64,000 nt of DNA from Aerococcus sp. HMSC062A02 (GCF_001809535.1 NZ_KV797949.1:1-64000), one strand, 5' to 3'. Counted from the first letter of the stretch, positions 50,373 to 59,550 are shown. The notes: generated from the sequence alone by a model not told the origin. Made by a program: numbers and translations.

Positions 50373-50435
50373 ACTTGACAAATCGCCCAAAAAAGAATAC
50401 GCTTACATTAACTGGTAATGACATGTAATACCACT
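50373..50435 (+). promoter_or_regulatory. nagA operon promoter, cre and operator
   Basis: TTGACA near 50375 with TACGCT as a weak -10. A cre (minus strand TGTAAGCGTATTCT, 50394-50407) overlaps the -10. The palindrome ACTGGTA-11-TACCACT (50411-50435) matches the site before the GntR gene. This suggests dual control by CcpA and the local GntR. Confidence 0.7.
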
Positions 50436-50469
50436 TGTCAGGATGTTCAAAAAAGAAAGGATGACTCCG

Positions 50470-51618
50470 ATGCGACAAGCTATAAAAGCGGACCGGTTTT
50501 TCTTAGAAAATGAAATTTTAGGTCCTGGATACTTAATTCTTGAAGATGGCAAATTCCTTACTTATAGCTCAGAAGAGCTTGAAGAAGTAGAGGATGTCTT
50601 AGATTATTCTGGCTACTGGGTGGGGCCGGGACTGGTTGATACGCATATTCACGGCTTTAATGGCTCAGATGTGATGGATGCGACGCCAGAAGCCGTTGAA
50701 ACCATCCGTCAAGGCTTGCCCGCAACCGGGGTCACCAGTTTCTTAGCGACAACGCTGACGGCTTCTGTTGAAGAAACCGATCGAGCTTGCGCTGTAGTGG
50801 CAGAAGTGGCAGAGGAAGACCAGGGGGCTAAGATCCAGGGCATCTTCCTGGAAGGGCCCTTCTTTGTGGAAGCCCACAAAGGAGCCCAGAATCCAGACTA
50901 CTTCATTGCACCAAGCCCAGATGTGCTTGACCAATGGCAGAAATCAGCTAAGGATTTAATCCGCAAGGCGGCCTTGGCCCCTGAATATCCTGAAACGGCA
51001 GCCTTCATTGAACGGGCTAAGGCACTCGATGTCAAGGTAGCTATTGGCCATACCGATGCCAGTTATGACCAGGCCCGACGTGCAGTCGACCAGGGAGCTA
51101 GTTTATTCGTCCATACCTTTAATGGGATGAGTGGGCTCCACCACCGGGAACCTGGCGTTGTTGGTGCTGCCATGACCCTGCAGAATACCTATGCCGAAGT
51201 AATTGCAGACGGTCACCACGTCACCCCAGCAGCTATTAAGGCCCTGCTGAATGCCCGCAATGTCAATAACACCCTCTTAGTCACAGATTGCATGCGAGCA
51301 GGTGGCTTGGAAGATGGCAATTACACGCTGGGAGAGTACCCTGTAGAGGTGAAAGAAGGGGCTGCCCGCTTAAGTAATGGTAGTTTGGCTGGTTCGGTCC
51401 TCCAACTCAAGGATGCCGTTCGCAACTTGGTTGACTGGGAATTAACGACCGTTCACGAAGCCCTGAATATGGCGAGTGCAGTAGCTGCCCGCAGTGTCGG
51501 AATTGATGACCGCTGCGGGTCAATCAAGGCCGGGCGTGCCGCTGACTTCATCGTCATGACGCCCCAGCTTGAACTCCAAGCTACCTATATCAACGGACAA
51601 GTCGCTTATCAAAAATAA
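50470..51618 (+). CDS. nagA: N-acetylglucosamine-6-phosphate deacetylase
   Basis: A 382-residue amidohydrolase-fold enzyme. VDTHIHGFNGSD supplies metal ligands, EGPFFVEAHKGAQ the catalytic region, and ADGHHV and TDCMRAGG the later motifs. It deacetylates GlcNAc-6-P or GalNAc-6-P. ATG 50470 is preferred with AAGGA 8 bases upstream, over 50443. First gene of an operon ending with a mannose-type PTS, so it acts on the internalised amino sugar. Confidence 0.9.
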   Translation: MRQAIKADRFFLENEILGPGYLILEDGKFLTYSSEELEEVEDVLDYSGYWVGPGLVDTHIHGFNGSDVMDATPEAVETIRQGLPATGVTSFLATTLTASVEETDRACAVVAEVAEEDQGAKIQGIFLEGPFFVEAHKGAQNPDYFIAPSPDVLDQWQKSAKDLIRKAALAPEYPETAAFIERAKALDVKVAIGHTDASYDQARRAVDQGASLFVHTFNGMSGLHHREPGVVGAAMTLQNTYAEVIADGHHVTPAAIKALLNARNVNNTLLVTDCMRAGGLEDGNYTLGEYPVEVKEGAARLSNGSLAGSVLQLKDAVRNLVDWELTTVHEALNMASAVAARSVGIDDRCGSIKAGRAADFIVMTPQLELQATYINGQVAYQK

Positions 51619-51635
51619 TTTGAGGAGGCTATAGA

Positions 51636-52802
51636 ATGTTATTAGAAAGTCAAGAAAAATTAGAAAGCTTAGGGGCTGTCAATACAGCGCCTGAAGTCAA
51701 ACAACAACCAGAACTTTGGGAAGAAACCCTAGCAATCTACAAAGAAAACCGGGAAGCTCTAGCTGATTTCTTAGGCAAGATTGAAGCTAAACATGATCAA
51801 ATTCGCATCATCTTCACCGGGGCAGGGACTTCCGCCTTTGTCGGCGAAACCGTTCTTCCTTATGTGAGCGAACAATTGGACGCCAAGAAATGGCGGGTAG
51901 AAGCCATTGCGACAACCAGTATTGTCAGCAATCCCTACCAATACCTTGAGAAGGAACTTCCAACACTTCTCGTTTCCTATGCGCGCAGCGGGAATAGCCC
52001 AGAGTCTGTAAAGACGGTTCAATTGGCTCAAGACGTAATCGATGACCTCTACCAATTAACCATCACCTGTGCCCCTGAAGGAAAACTCGCACAGAATGCC
52101 CAAGGCGACCCTAAGAACTTCTCCCTCTTAATGCCTGAACGCTCGAATGACAAGGGCTTCGCTATGACAGGGTCCTACTCCTGCATGGCTTTAGCTAGTC
52201 TCCTAGTTTTCGGCCAAGAAAGCTTAGAAGACAAGGAAGCTCATGTCGCCAAACTGGCCCAAATTGGACGTGAGGTGATTGACCGGGAAGAAGAGGTCGC
52301 TAAGTACTTAGAAGGCGACTTCGACCGCGTGGTTTACTTAGGCTCTGGCAGCTTAGCCGGTCTCGCCCATGAAGCCCACTTGAAAGTCCTGGAATTGACA
52401 GCAGGTCAAGTTGAAGCTAGCTTCGAATCTTCACTCGGTTTCAGACACGGGCCTAAATCCATTGTTAACGAAGACACCCTGGTCTTCCTCTTCTTATCCA
52501 ACCATCCCTATACACGTCTATATGACCTCGACCTCTTGAAGGAAGTGGCAGCAGACCAGATTGCGGAAGCAGTGGTCGGCATTGGGGCTCCAGCAGAACC
52601 AGCCTATGAAGGGGATGCCTTCACTTACCAAAGTGGGGAAGACCTGCCAGATGCCTACCTGGCTTTAGCTGACGTCATCTTTGCCCAAATCGTCTCCCTC
52701 CATACTTCCGTTAAAGTTGGCAATAAACCAGATACCCCATCGCCTACAGGTACAGTGAACCGGGTTGTAAAAGGGGTAATCTTACACGACTACCAAGCTT
52801 AA
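51636..52802 (+). CDS. agaS: SIS-domain amino-sugar-6-phosphate deaminase/isomerase
   Basis: A 388-residue double-SIS protein of the AgaS family, which deaminates and isomerises galactosamine 6-phosphate to tagatose 6-phosphate. IIFTGAGTSAFVGE near residue 59 and VSYARSGNSPESVKTVQLAQ near 115 are the SIS loops; FRHGPKSIVNEDTLVFLFLS near 268 is the conserved C-domain motif. Placement after nagA and before a GH35 and PTS matches the pneumococcal bgaC region. The product would enter the lacC/lacD pathway nearby. Confidence 0.88.
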   Translation: MLLESQEKLESLGAVNTAPEVKQQPELWEETLAIYKENREALADFLGKIEAKHDQIRIIFTGAGTSAFVGETVLPYVSEQLDAKKWRVEAIATTSIVSNPYQYLEKELPTLLVSYARSGNSPESVKTVQLAQDVIDDLYQLTITCAPEGKLAQNAQGDPKNFSLLMPERSNDKGFAMTGSYSCMALASLLVFGQESLEDKEAHVAKLAQIGREVIDREEEVAKYLEGDFDRVVYLGSGSLAGLAHEAHLKVLELTAGQVEASFESSLGFRHGPKSIVNEDTLVFLFLSNHPYTRLYDLDLLKEVAADQIAEAVVGIGAPAEPAYEGDAFTYQSGEDLPDAYLALADVIFAQIVSLHTSVKVGNKPDTPSPTGTVNRVVKGVILHDYQA

Positions 52803-52845
52803 GAGTGAACGACAGACGCGACCAAGACTGGAAAGGATTTGACCG

Positions 52846-54633
52846 ATGACTTCATTCAACATCCAAGGCGAAGATTTTGTCCTCGATGGCCAGCCCTTTA
52901 AGATCTTGTCAGGGGCTATCCACTACTTCCGACTGCCGCGCGCAGATTGGGAGCACTCCCTCTATAATCTAAAAGCGTTGGGCTTCAACACTGTAGAGAC
53001 TTATATTCCTTGGAACTGGCATGAGCCCCAAGAAGGTGAATTTGATTTTGAAGGGGACAAAGATGTCTGCGCCTTTATCGAGACGGCCGAAGCTTTAGGC
53101 CTCTATGTCATTATCCGTCCCTCGCCATATATTTGTGCCGAGTGGGAATTTGGCGGCTTGCCCGGCTGGTTGCCTAAGAAATGTCAACGGATGCGGAGCT
53201 CTGACCCCGATTACCTCCAGGCCGTGCAAAACTATTATGATGTCCTCCTCCCCAAGCTTAAGCCCTATCAAATCACTGAAGGGGGCCCCATTCTCATGGT
53301 TCAGATTGAGAATGAATACGGGTCCTATGGCGAGGATAAGGCTTATCTCAAGGCGATCTATCGGATGCTTCGAGCAGGCGGCATCGATGTCCCCCTCTTC
53401 ACCTCAGATGGCGCTTGGCGGGCCACCCTAAGAGCAGGGACCTTAACTGACTTGGAAGAGGAAAACATCCTCATGACAGGTAACTTCGGCTCCCGGGCCA
53501 AGAAGAATTTCACGGCCCTACGCGCTTACCAAGAAGAAGTTGGTCAGGTCGGTCCTCTTATGTGTATGGAATTCTGGGACGGCTGGTTTAACCGCTGGGG
53601 AAGCGACATTGTTACTCGGGAAACTTCCGAGTTGGTCGATGCTGTTAGAGAAGCACTAGAAATCGGTAGTATTAACCTCTACATGTTCCACGGGGGAACT
53701 AACTTCGGCTTCATGAATGGCTGTTCTGCCCGAGGGACGCGGGACCTGCCCCAAATTAGTTCTTATGATTACGGGGCTCCCCTAGATGAACAGGGAAATC
53801 CGACTGACAAGTACTATGCCATCCAGGAACTTATCCATGAGATGTTCCCAGATCTGAGTCAAGCTAAACCTCGGATTAAGTCTTGCTTAGCTGAACAAGA
53901 GCTGAAGCTGGCTGATCGAGTTAATCTCTTTGAAGTCTTAGAGGACATCTCTGATAAGAAGTCGAGCCTCTACCCTCAATCCATGGACCAAGTTGGCCAG
54001 TACTATGGCTACATGGTCTACCGGACCCAGTTTGAGAAGGATACTGAGACAGAGCGCCTCCGCCTCATCGATGGCCGGGACCGGGCCCATGTCTATGTCA
54101 ACCAAGATTTGGTGGCTACCCAATACCAAGAGGAAATTGGGGAGGATATTGAAGTTGATTTAAGTGAAGACCAGAACCAATTAGATATTCTCTTTGAGAA
54201 CATGGGCCGGGTCAACTATGGGCACAAGCTACAAGCTGACACCCAGGAAAAAGGACTCCGTCAAGGGGCCATGGCCGACCTGCACTTTATGCTCAATTGG
54301 GACCATTACCTGATCGACTTTGACCGTGCAGACCAAATCGATTTCAGCAAGGACTGGTCAGAAGGACAAGCTGCTTTCTATCGCTTCGAGTTAGACTTAG
54401 ACCAAGTGGAAGATACCTTCCTCGATTTGACCGGCTTTGGCAAGGGGATTGTCCTAGTCAACGGTCATAATCTCGGCCGCTACTGGGAGCGTGGCCCGAT
54501 TCGTAGCCTCTACTGCCCAGGTGCTTTCTTACAAGCAGGCAAGAATGAGATCCTGGTCTTTGAAACAGAAGGTCGGTCAGCAGACCATATTTATTTAAGA
54601 GAAGAACATACATTTATTAATATTAAGGAGTGA
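52846..54633 (+). CDS. GH35 beta-galactosidase, cytoplasmic
   Basis: A 595-residue glycoside hydrolase family 35 enzyme, similar to BgaC, which cleaves beta-1,3-linked galactose from GlcNAc or GalNAc. The acid/base is Glu157 in QIENEYG and the nucleophile Glu242 in CMEFWDGW. The N-terminal FKILSGAIHYFRLPRADWEHSL is a GH35 signature; a beta-sandwich region follows. It has no signal peptide, so it acts on an imported disaccharide. Its neighbours (PTS, nagA, agaS) suggest galacto-N-biose or lacto-N-biose as substrate. Confidence 0.92.
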   Translation: MTSFNIQGEDFVLDGQPFKILSGAIHYFRLPRADWEHSLYNLKALGFNTVETYIPWNWHEPQEGEFDFEGDKDVCAFIETAEALGLYVIIRPSPYICAEWEFGGLPGWLPKKCQRMRSSDPDYLQAVQNYYDVLLPKLKPYQITEGGPILMVQIENEYGSYGEDKAYLKAIYRMLRAGGIDVPLFTSDGAWRATLRAGTLTDLEEENILMTGNFGSRAKKNFTALRAYQEEVGQVGPLMCMEFWDGWFNRWGSDIVTRETSELVDAVREALEIGSINLYMFHGGTNFGFMNGCSARGTRDLPQISSYDYGAPLDEQGNPTDKYYAIQELIHEMFPDLSQAKPRIKSCLAEQELKLADRVNLFEVLEDISDKKSSLYPQSMDQVGQYYGYMVYRTQFEKDTETERLRLIDGRDRAHVYVNQDLVATQYQEEIGEDIEVDLSEDQNQLDILFENMGRVNYGHKLQADTQEKGLRQGAMADLHFMLNWDHYLIDFDRADQIDFSKDWSEGQAAFYRFELDLDQVEDTFLDLTGFGKGIVLVNGHNLGRYWERGPIRSLYCPGAFLQAGKNEILVFETEGRSADHIYLREEHTFINIKE

Positions 54634-54639
54634 TCAGCC

Positions 54640-55128
54640 ATGATTATTGCATGTCGTATTGATGGCCGCCTGGTACACGGGCAAGTGGCTAACTTGTGGA
54701 CCCCTAAGTTATCGATCGAACGGATCATCGTTGTTGACGACGTGGTTTCGGAGAATAAGATCGACAAAGCCGGTTTGCGCCTCGCAACCCCTAATGGTGT
54801 CCGCCTCAGTGTCCTGCCCGTGGCCCGAGCAGCCAAACAAATTAATGAAGACCGTTACAAGTCGCAACGCGTTCTGATTGTCGCTAAGACGCCAGCGATC
54901 TTCCTCGAATTGATTGAAGCAGGCGTTCCAATCGAAGAGATCAATGTGGGCAATATGTCCCAAACAGATGAAACCACTTCGATTAGTAATTCCATTAATG
55001 TGGTTCAAAAAGATGTGGATGATTTCCATAAGATCGCAGACCATGGGGTGAAATTAATCGCCCAAATGGCACCGAGCGATCCCGCTAAGGAATTCATGCC
55101 CCTACTTGAATCTAAGTTTAAGTCATAA
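54640..55128 (+). CDS. PTS mannose-family EIIB (amino-sugar disaccharide)
   Basis: A 162-residue EIIB with His13 in CRIDGRLVHGQVANLW. AAGGAG precedes the ATG by 8 bases. It follows the GH35 gene by 6 bases. With IIC, IID and IIA it makes a complete PTS matching the pneumococcal order B-C-D-A beside bgaC. Confidence 0.92.
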   Translation: MIIACRIDGRLVHGQVANLWTPKLSIERIIVVDDVVSENKIDKAGLRLATPNGVRLSVLPVARAAKQINEDRYKSQRVLIVAKTPAIFLELIEAGVPIEEINVGNMSQTDETTSISNSINVVQKDVDDFHKIADHGVKLIAQMAPSDPAKEFMPLLESKFKS

Positions 55129-55157
55129 TGAATTAAAAATTTTAAGGAGGGATTATA

Positions 55158-56102
55158 ATGGCTATTCAATGGTGGCAAATTTTATTACTCACGTTGTATT
55201 CTGGCTATCAAATTTGGGACGAGCTCCATTTGGTGACCTCAGCCGGGTCAGCCGTTTTCGCAGGTTTATTCACTGGCCTTGTAATGGGTGATGTGAAGAC
55301 GGGTCTAATCATCGGTGGGGCCATGCAGTTAACCATTCTCGGTGTAGGGACCTTCGGGGGAGCTTCACGTATCGATGCCAACTCCGGGACTGTTCTAGCG
55401 ACAGCTTTCTCTGTAGCAATCGGCATGGAACCCGAACAAGCAGTGGCAGCTTTGGCAGTGCCTGTAGCAGCTCTTATGATTCAAACGGACGTCTTGGCAC
55501 GCTTTGCCAATACCTACTTTGCACACCGGATCGACTCTGCAATCGAGAAACATGACTACAAGGGAATTGAACGCAACTATCTCATGGGGATCCTACCTTG
55601 GGCCTTATCCCGGATGATTCCAATCTTCCTCGCGCTGGCCTTCGGTGGTGGCGTAGTTCAAACCGCAGTGGACTATCTGAACACTAACCTCGCTTGGTTA
55701 GCAGATGGCTTAACCCTAGCTGGACGTGTTCTACCTGCAGTAGGTTTCGCAATTCTCTTGCGTTACCTCCCTGTTAAGAAGAACATTGCTTACTTAGCGC
55801 TTGGCTTTGTGATTACAGCTTTATTATCAACTGTCTTCTCAAATATTACTGCGATCAGTGGCGAATTAGGCAAACTCGCTGAAGAATTGAGCGGGACATT
55901 CGTTCCACTGCCAATGTTAGGGGTATCCCTGATTGGTTTTGCCCTAGCCTTTATCCACTACAAGAATACTGTCGAACGCCAAGCCTTAGAGGATAAGTTA
56001 GCTAAGGCGCCTGCTGCGGGAGCGGTTAATGAAGGTTCAGCAGACTCAGCAGTTGAAGGCAATCCAGTAGAGGAAGGAGAGATTCTCGATGACGAACTCT
56101 AA
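55158..56102 (+). CDS. PTS mannose-family EIIC (amino-sugar disaccharide)
   Basis: A 314-residue IIC. LVMGDVKTGLIIGGAMQLTILGVGTFGGASRIDANSGTVLATA near residue 40 is the signature, and GRVLPAVGFAILLRYLPVKK a later conserved segment. An Ala/Ser-rich linker and acidic tail (GEILDDEL) end the protein, overlapping the IID start by 14 bases. Confidence 0.9.
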   Translation: MAIQWWQILLLTLYSGYQIWDELHLVTSAGSAVFAGLFTGLVMGDVKTGLIIGGAMQLTILGVGTFGGASRIDANSGTVLATAFSVAIGMEPEQAVAALAVPVAALMIQTDVLARFANTYFAHRIDSAIEKHDYKGIERNYLMGILPWALSRMIPIFLALAFGGGVVQTAVDYLNTNLAWLADGLTLAGRVLPAVGFAILLRYLPVKKNIAYLALGFVITALLSTVFSNITAISGELGKLAEELSGTFVPLPMLGVSLIGFALAFIHYKNTVERQALEDKLAKAPAAGAVNEGSADSAVEGNPVEEGEILDDEL

Positions 56103-56934
56103 GGAACAAGTTCAAGTAAAAACTTCTGAGAAGAAAACAGGCTACAAACTCACTGAACAAGATTTTAAACAAATTAACTTAAGAAGTCTATTCGCTTTCC
56201 AAGCGGGCTGGAACTATGAACGGATGCAGGGCTCAGGTTATCTCTACACCATCCTGCCCCAATTGCGCAAGATCTATGGTGATAAGACGGATGAATTGAA
56301 GGAAGCCATGAAGACCCATGCCCAATTCTTCAACACCTCAAACTTCTTCAATACGATTGTTACAGGGATTGACCTTGCCATCGAAGAAGAGGAGGGAGCA
56401 GAGAGCCTGGATACCGTAGCAGGTTTGAAAGCTGGTTTAATGGGCCCCTTCGCTGCGATTGGGGACTCACTCTTTGCAGCCTTAGTACCAACGATTTTTG
56501 GGGCTATTGCTGCTAACCTCGCCTCTCAAGGAAATCCATTCGGTGTTCTCTTATGGGTCGCTGCTGGCCTAGTGATCTGTGTCTTCCGCTGGAGACAATT
56601 AAAGTATGCCTACCGGGAAGGATCTTCCTTAGTTAATGAAATGCAAGGACAGCTAAGTGCTCTAACAGAAGCAGCCTCTCTCATGGGGGTCTTCATGGTG
56701 GGGGGGTTAATTGCTACCATGGTCAATGTAGAAATTGCCTTCGCCCCAGAAGTTGCAGGTGTAACAGTTAACTTCCAAAATATTCTCGACCAAATCTTAC
56801 CGAAAATGGTACCAGCATTGATTGTGGGATTCGTCTACTGGTTACTGGGTAAGAAGAACATTACTTCAACTAAGGCTATCTTTATCGTATTGATCTTATC
56901 GATTGCCTTATCAGCTTTAGGTGTACTCGGATAG
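56089..56934 (+). CDS. PTS mannose-family EIID (amino-sugar disaccharide)
   Basis: A 281-residue IID: FAFQAGWNYERMQGSGYLYTILPQLRKIYG and GLKAGLMGPFAAIGDSLFAALVPTIFGAIAANLA are typical. Two predicted membrane segments close the C-terminus. Translationally coupled to IIC by overlap. Confidence 0.9.
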   Translation: MTNSKEQVQVKTSEKKTGYKLTEQDFKQINLRSLFAFQAGWNYERMQGSGYLYTILPQLRKIYGDKTDELKEAMKTHAQFFNTSNFFNTIVTGIDLAIEEEEGAESLDTVAGLKAGLMGPFAAIGDSLFAALVPTIFGAIAANLASQGNPFGVLLWVAAGLVICVFRWRQLKYAYREGSSLVNEMQGQLSALTEAASLMGVFMVGGLIATMVNVEIAFAPEVAGVTVNFQNILDQILPKMVPALIVGFVYWLLGKKNITSTKAIFIVLILSIALSALGVLG

Positions 56935-56960
56935 TTTAAGCAAATAAAGGAGAATTTAAA

Positions 56961-57341
56961 ATGAAAGCATTAGTTTTAATCAGTCATGGGAGCTTCAGTC
57001 AAGGCATCAAAGAAAGTGCCGAAATGATTATGGGACCACAAGAAAATATCTATTCGCTCAGTCTACTACCTGAAGAAGGAGCGGAAGACTTTGAGAAGAA
57101 ATTTACTGACCTCATCGATCAGTTGGATGATTTCGTTGTCTTCGCCGACTTAGCCGGGGGGACACCTAACAATGTTGCCGCCCGCCAATTACTGGAAGGC
57201 AAAGACTTTCAACTTTATGCGGGCATGAACCTACCCATGGTGATTGCTTTCGTCAACGGTCAACTCCTTGATACAGATATGAACTATCTCGAAGAAGCTA
57301 AGACCAATACAGTCAACGTGAACGAACAACTCGGACTTTAA
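56961..57341 (+). CDS. PTS mannose-family EIIA (amino-sugar disaccharide)
   Basis: A 126-residue EIIA with the phospho-His at His9 in LISHGSFSQGIKESAEMI, and VVFADLAGGTPNNVAARQL. Last gene of the operon. Its TAA is followed after one base by the GGGT end of a palindromic repeat, which therefore forms the 3' untranslated region. Confidence 0.92.
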   Translation: MKALVLISHGSFSQGIKESAEMIMGPQENIYSLSLLPEEGAEDFEKKFTDLIDQLDDFVVFADLAGGTPNNVAARQLLEGKDFQLYAGMNLPMVIAFVNGQLLDTDMNYLEEAKTNTVNVNEQLGL

Positions 57342-57342
57342 A

Positions 57343-57455
57343 GGGTGAGAGCAAAGGCGTCCAGAAAGGGATGACTGGAGGAAAAGTGGATAAGAGCGGC
57401 TTTAGCCGATCGCTCCACTTTTCTGAAGTCACTTCCTTTCTGCCTTTGCGAACCC
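57343..57455 (+). repeat. Long palindromic repeat directly after the EIIA stop codon
   Basis: TAA-A-GGGT junction identical in spacing to that at 9825. GGGT-GAGA-GCAAAGGC pairs with GCCTTTGC-GA-ACCC; TGACT-GGAG-GAAAAGTGGA pairs with TCCACTTTTC-TGA-AGTCA. The apex is GCGGCTTTAGCCG. All stems differ from other units but keep the loops. Confidence 0.85.
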
Positions 57456-57504
57456 GACTAAAGGCCATGAGCAAAGGCAGGTAACACATCATTCCTAACG
57501 AAAA

Positions 57505-57547
57505 CAATCTAGCAAAGCACTGTTTAAGCTTGCTAGATTGTTTTTTA
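57505..57547 (+). terminator. Terminator of the amino-sugar operon
   Basis: AATCTAGCAA pairs with TTGCTAGATT, followed by GTTTTTT. Confidence 0.9.
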
Positions 57548-57574
57548 TTGTAGAGAGTTGAATAGATCTTTTAA

Positions 57575-57695
57575 TGAGCTACTTTCGAATGAGGGCTCTG
57601 TTTGAAAGTTCAGGGCGGGCGACTTTTGACTAGGGCTCCCATTTGAAAGTTCGTTACTTTCTACTTCCAATTAGAACCCAGATTCGAACGTTCAC
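57575..57695. repeat. Third repeat family, about 40-bp units
   Basis: AGGGCTCTGTTTGAAAGTTC (57592), AGGGCTCCCATTTGAAAGTTC-like (57632) and AGAACCCAGATTCGAACGTTC-like (57673) recur at 40-41 bp. Arms ACTTTC and GAAAGT alternate, allowing small hairpins. The size resembles the GCAAATAG arrays but the sequence is different. Confidence 0.55.
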
Positions 57696-57753
57696 AAGCA
57701 GCAAGTTCACAAGCGGAATGGTGACCCTCACCAACATACTTTACTATTACCAA

Positions 57754-57796
57754 CAAAAAACTAGCAGTTCGGCCGATAAGGTCGAGCTGCTAGTTT
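57754..57796 (-). terminator. Terminator of lacR
   Basis: On the minus strand AACTAGCAG pairs with CTGCTAGTT, with an inner CGACC/GGCCG pairing, followed by TTTTT. Confidence 0.85.
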
Positions 57797-57813
57797 ATTA
57801 ATCATTATAAAGT

Positions 57814-58578
57814 TTAACGTTCCACTTCGCCACTCTCGATCTTCGTGCTAGCTTCAAGAGGTCGGATGAGAGGTTCGTTGTGGTCAATGAAGACCTTAGT
57901 GATGTCTTCAAGCTTGTAGTAAGTATAGAAATCACGCTTGTCGATCTTAGAGCTATCGATAATTAAGTAGCGTTCGGTCGAATTATTCAAAGCGATCTTC
58001 TGGGCATTGCCTTCCTCGAAGGTGGCGGTCATAATATCGGAATTATTCAAGCCATTGCAGGAGACAAAGGCCTTATGGAAGTTGATACTAGCCAGGGCGG
58101 CATTAGTGATAGAGCCGTGGAAGGATTCAGTGATCTTCCGCATTTCGCCGCCCACTAGGTAGAGTTTCATCTGTTTTGATTTCTCGTTGAGGGTCTTAAA
58201 GACAGGGAGGCAATTGGTCACCACGCGCAGGTCCATGTCGTCCATCATGCTAGCAAAGATTTCCATGGTTGTCCCTGGTCCCAAGAAGATGGTTTCACCT
58301 GGCTTGAGATAGGGGAGGGCGGCACGCGCAGCCGCTTTTTTGAGATCAATGTTGATGATTTTTTTGTCGCGATGGGAGAGTTCCTTATTGGGATAATCAT
58401 TCAGGCTGACTGCTCCCCCGTGGACCCGGCGCAGTTGGCCGCGCTTCTCTAATTCATCGAGGTCACGCCGGATGGTCATGTCAGAGACATGGAGTTGGTC
58501 GATGATATCAGTTACCTTGATATGCCCGTAGTGGTTGACCTCCTCCACGATATAATTTAAACGATCCTCTTTTAACAT
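57814..58578 (-). CDS. lacR: DeoR-family repressor, probable LacR
   Basis: A 254-residue DeoR-type regulator. The helix-turn-helix is in HIKVTDIIDQLHVSDMTIRRDLDELEKRGQLRRVHGGAVSL. The sugar-phosphate sensor domain includes IFLGPGTTMEIFASMM and FHGSITNAALASINFHKAFVSCNGL. It sits in an operon with tagatose-6-phosphate kinase. TGTTTG-rich sites before lacA and lacD are its likely operators; the effector would be tagatose 6-phosphate. Confidence 0.88.
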   Translation of the reverse strand: MLKEDRLNYIVEEVNHYGHIKVTDIIDQLHVSDMTIRRDLDELEKRGQLRRVHGGAVSLNDYPNKELSHRDKKIINIDLKKAAARAALPYLKPGETIFLGPGTTMEIFASMMDDMDLRVVTNCLPVFKTLNEKSKQMKLYLVGGEMRKITESFHGSITNAALASINFHKAFVSCNGLNNSDIMTATFEEGNAQKIALNNSTERYLIIDSSKIDKRDFYTYYKLEDITKVFIDHNEPLIRPLEASTKIESGEVER

Positions 58579-58605
58579 CTTGCTAGCTCCTTTCCCTAAA
58601 GAATT

Positions 58606-59550
58606 TTAGGTGTTCGGATAGTTTTTAATTTCAATTTGGTCATAGATAGTTTGGAAGTTGTCAGGGTTTACATGCCCTGTCTTCTTCTCCATAGTATTTA
58701 AAATTCCAGCCGTCATCCCATATTTGATGACCTCTTCTGGCGACTTGTGCTGGCTGATGGCAATGGCTAGGCCAGCGATCGTGGAGTCGCCAGAGCCAAC
58801 GGGGTTAACGACTTCAATACTTGGAATATTCGCCTTGTAGAACTTGTCTTGGTGCTTGACGAAGGCGCCCTCACCACCTAAGGATACCACAATCCATTCA
58901 ATGCCTTGGAAACGAGGATTCAAGAGCGCTTGGTGGAGGCTGTCGAGGTCGCTAGGGTCGAGGGTCTCACCAATGAGGTCCCCCAGTTCATGGTGGTTGG
59001 GCTTAATCAAGAGGGGCTTGTCGGAACTTGCGATGGCGTCAGCTAAGAATTGACCGGAGCTATCGAGTAAAGTAGCTACGCCGGCTTGGGCGGCGCGGCG
59101 GATGAGCTCGGTATAGAGGTCGGGGGAGAGACCCTTAGCCATGGAACCTGAGATGGTCATGGTGTCCACCTGGTCTAGTAGGCCTTGAAATTGGTCGAGG
59201 AAGGCTGCCTCTTCTTCTTTAGAGATAGTTGGGCCGCTTTCGAGGATTTCGGTCTGCTTGCCCTCGTGTAGGATAGCAATTGAGTCTCGGGTTTCACCTG
59301 CACAAGTTGAGAAAGCATTCTTGATGCCGTCACGGTCGAGCTGGTCCTTGATGAAGGCGCCGTGGTGGCCACCGAGAATCCCAGTGGTTAAGACATCTTC
59401 ACCGAGTTGGTGGATCACCCGGGCAACATTCAAGCCCTTACCACCAGCCGTTTTGCTGACGTCTTGACAGCGGGTCACCCCATCAATTTCAAGATGGTCA
59501 ATAGGGTAAGAAATATCGATCGAAGGATTCATCGTCACAGTTAAAATCAT
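58606..59550 (-). CDS. lacC: Tagatose-6-phosphate kinase (PfkB family)
   Basis: A 314-residue PfkB-family kinase. TAGGKGLNVARVIHQLG near residue 35 and NPVGSGDSTIAGLAIAI near residue 250 (catalytic Asp in GSGDS) are the two PfkB signatures. It phosphorylates tagatose 6-phosphate to the 1,6-bisphosphate for LacD. The lac genes nearby favour LacC over fructose-1-phosphate kinase. Confidence 0.9.
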   Translation of the reverse strand: MILTVTMNPSIDISYPIDHLEIDGVTRCQDVSKTAGGKGLNVARVIHQLGEDVLTTGILGGHHGAFIKDQLDRDGIKNAFSTCAGETRDSIAILHEGKQTEILESGPTISKEEEAAFLDQFQGLLDQVDTMTISGSMAKGLSPDLYTELIRRAAQAGVATLLDSSGQFLADAIASSDKPLLIKPNHHELGDLIGETLDPSDLDSLHQALLNPRFQGIEWIVVSLGGEGAFVKHQDKFYKANIPSIEVVNPVGSGDSTIAGLAIAISQHKSPEEVIKYGMTAGILNTMEKKTGHVNPDNFQTIYDQIEIKNYPNT

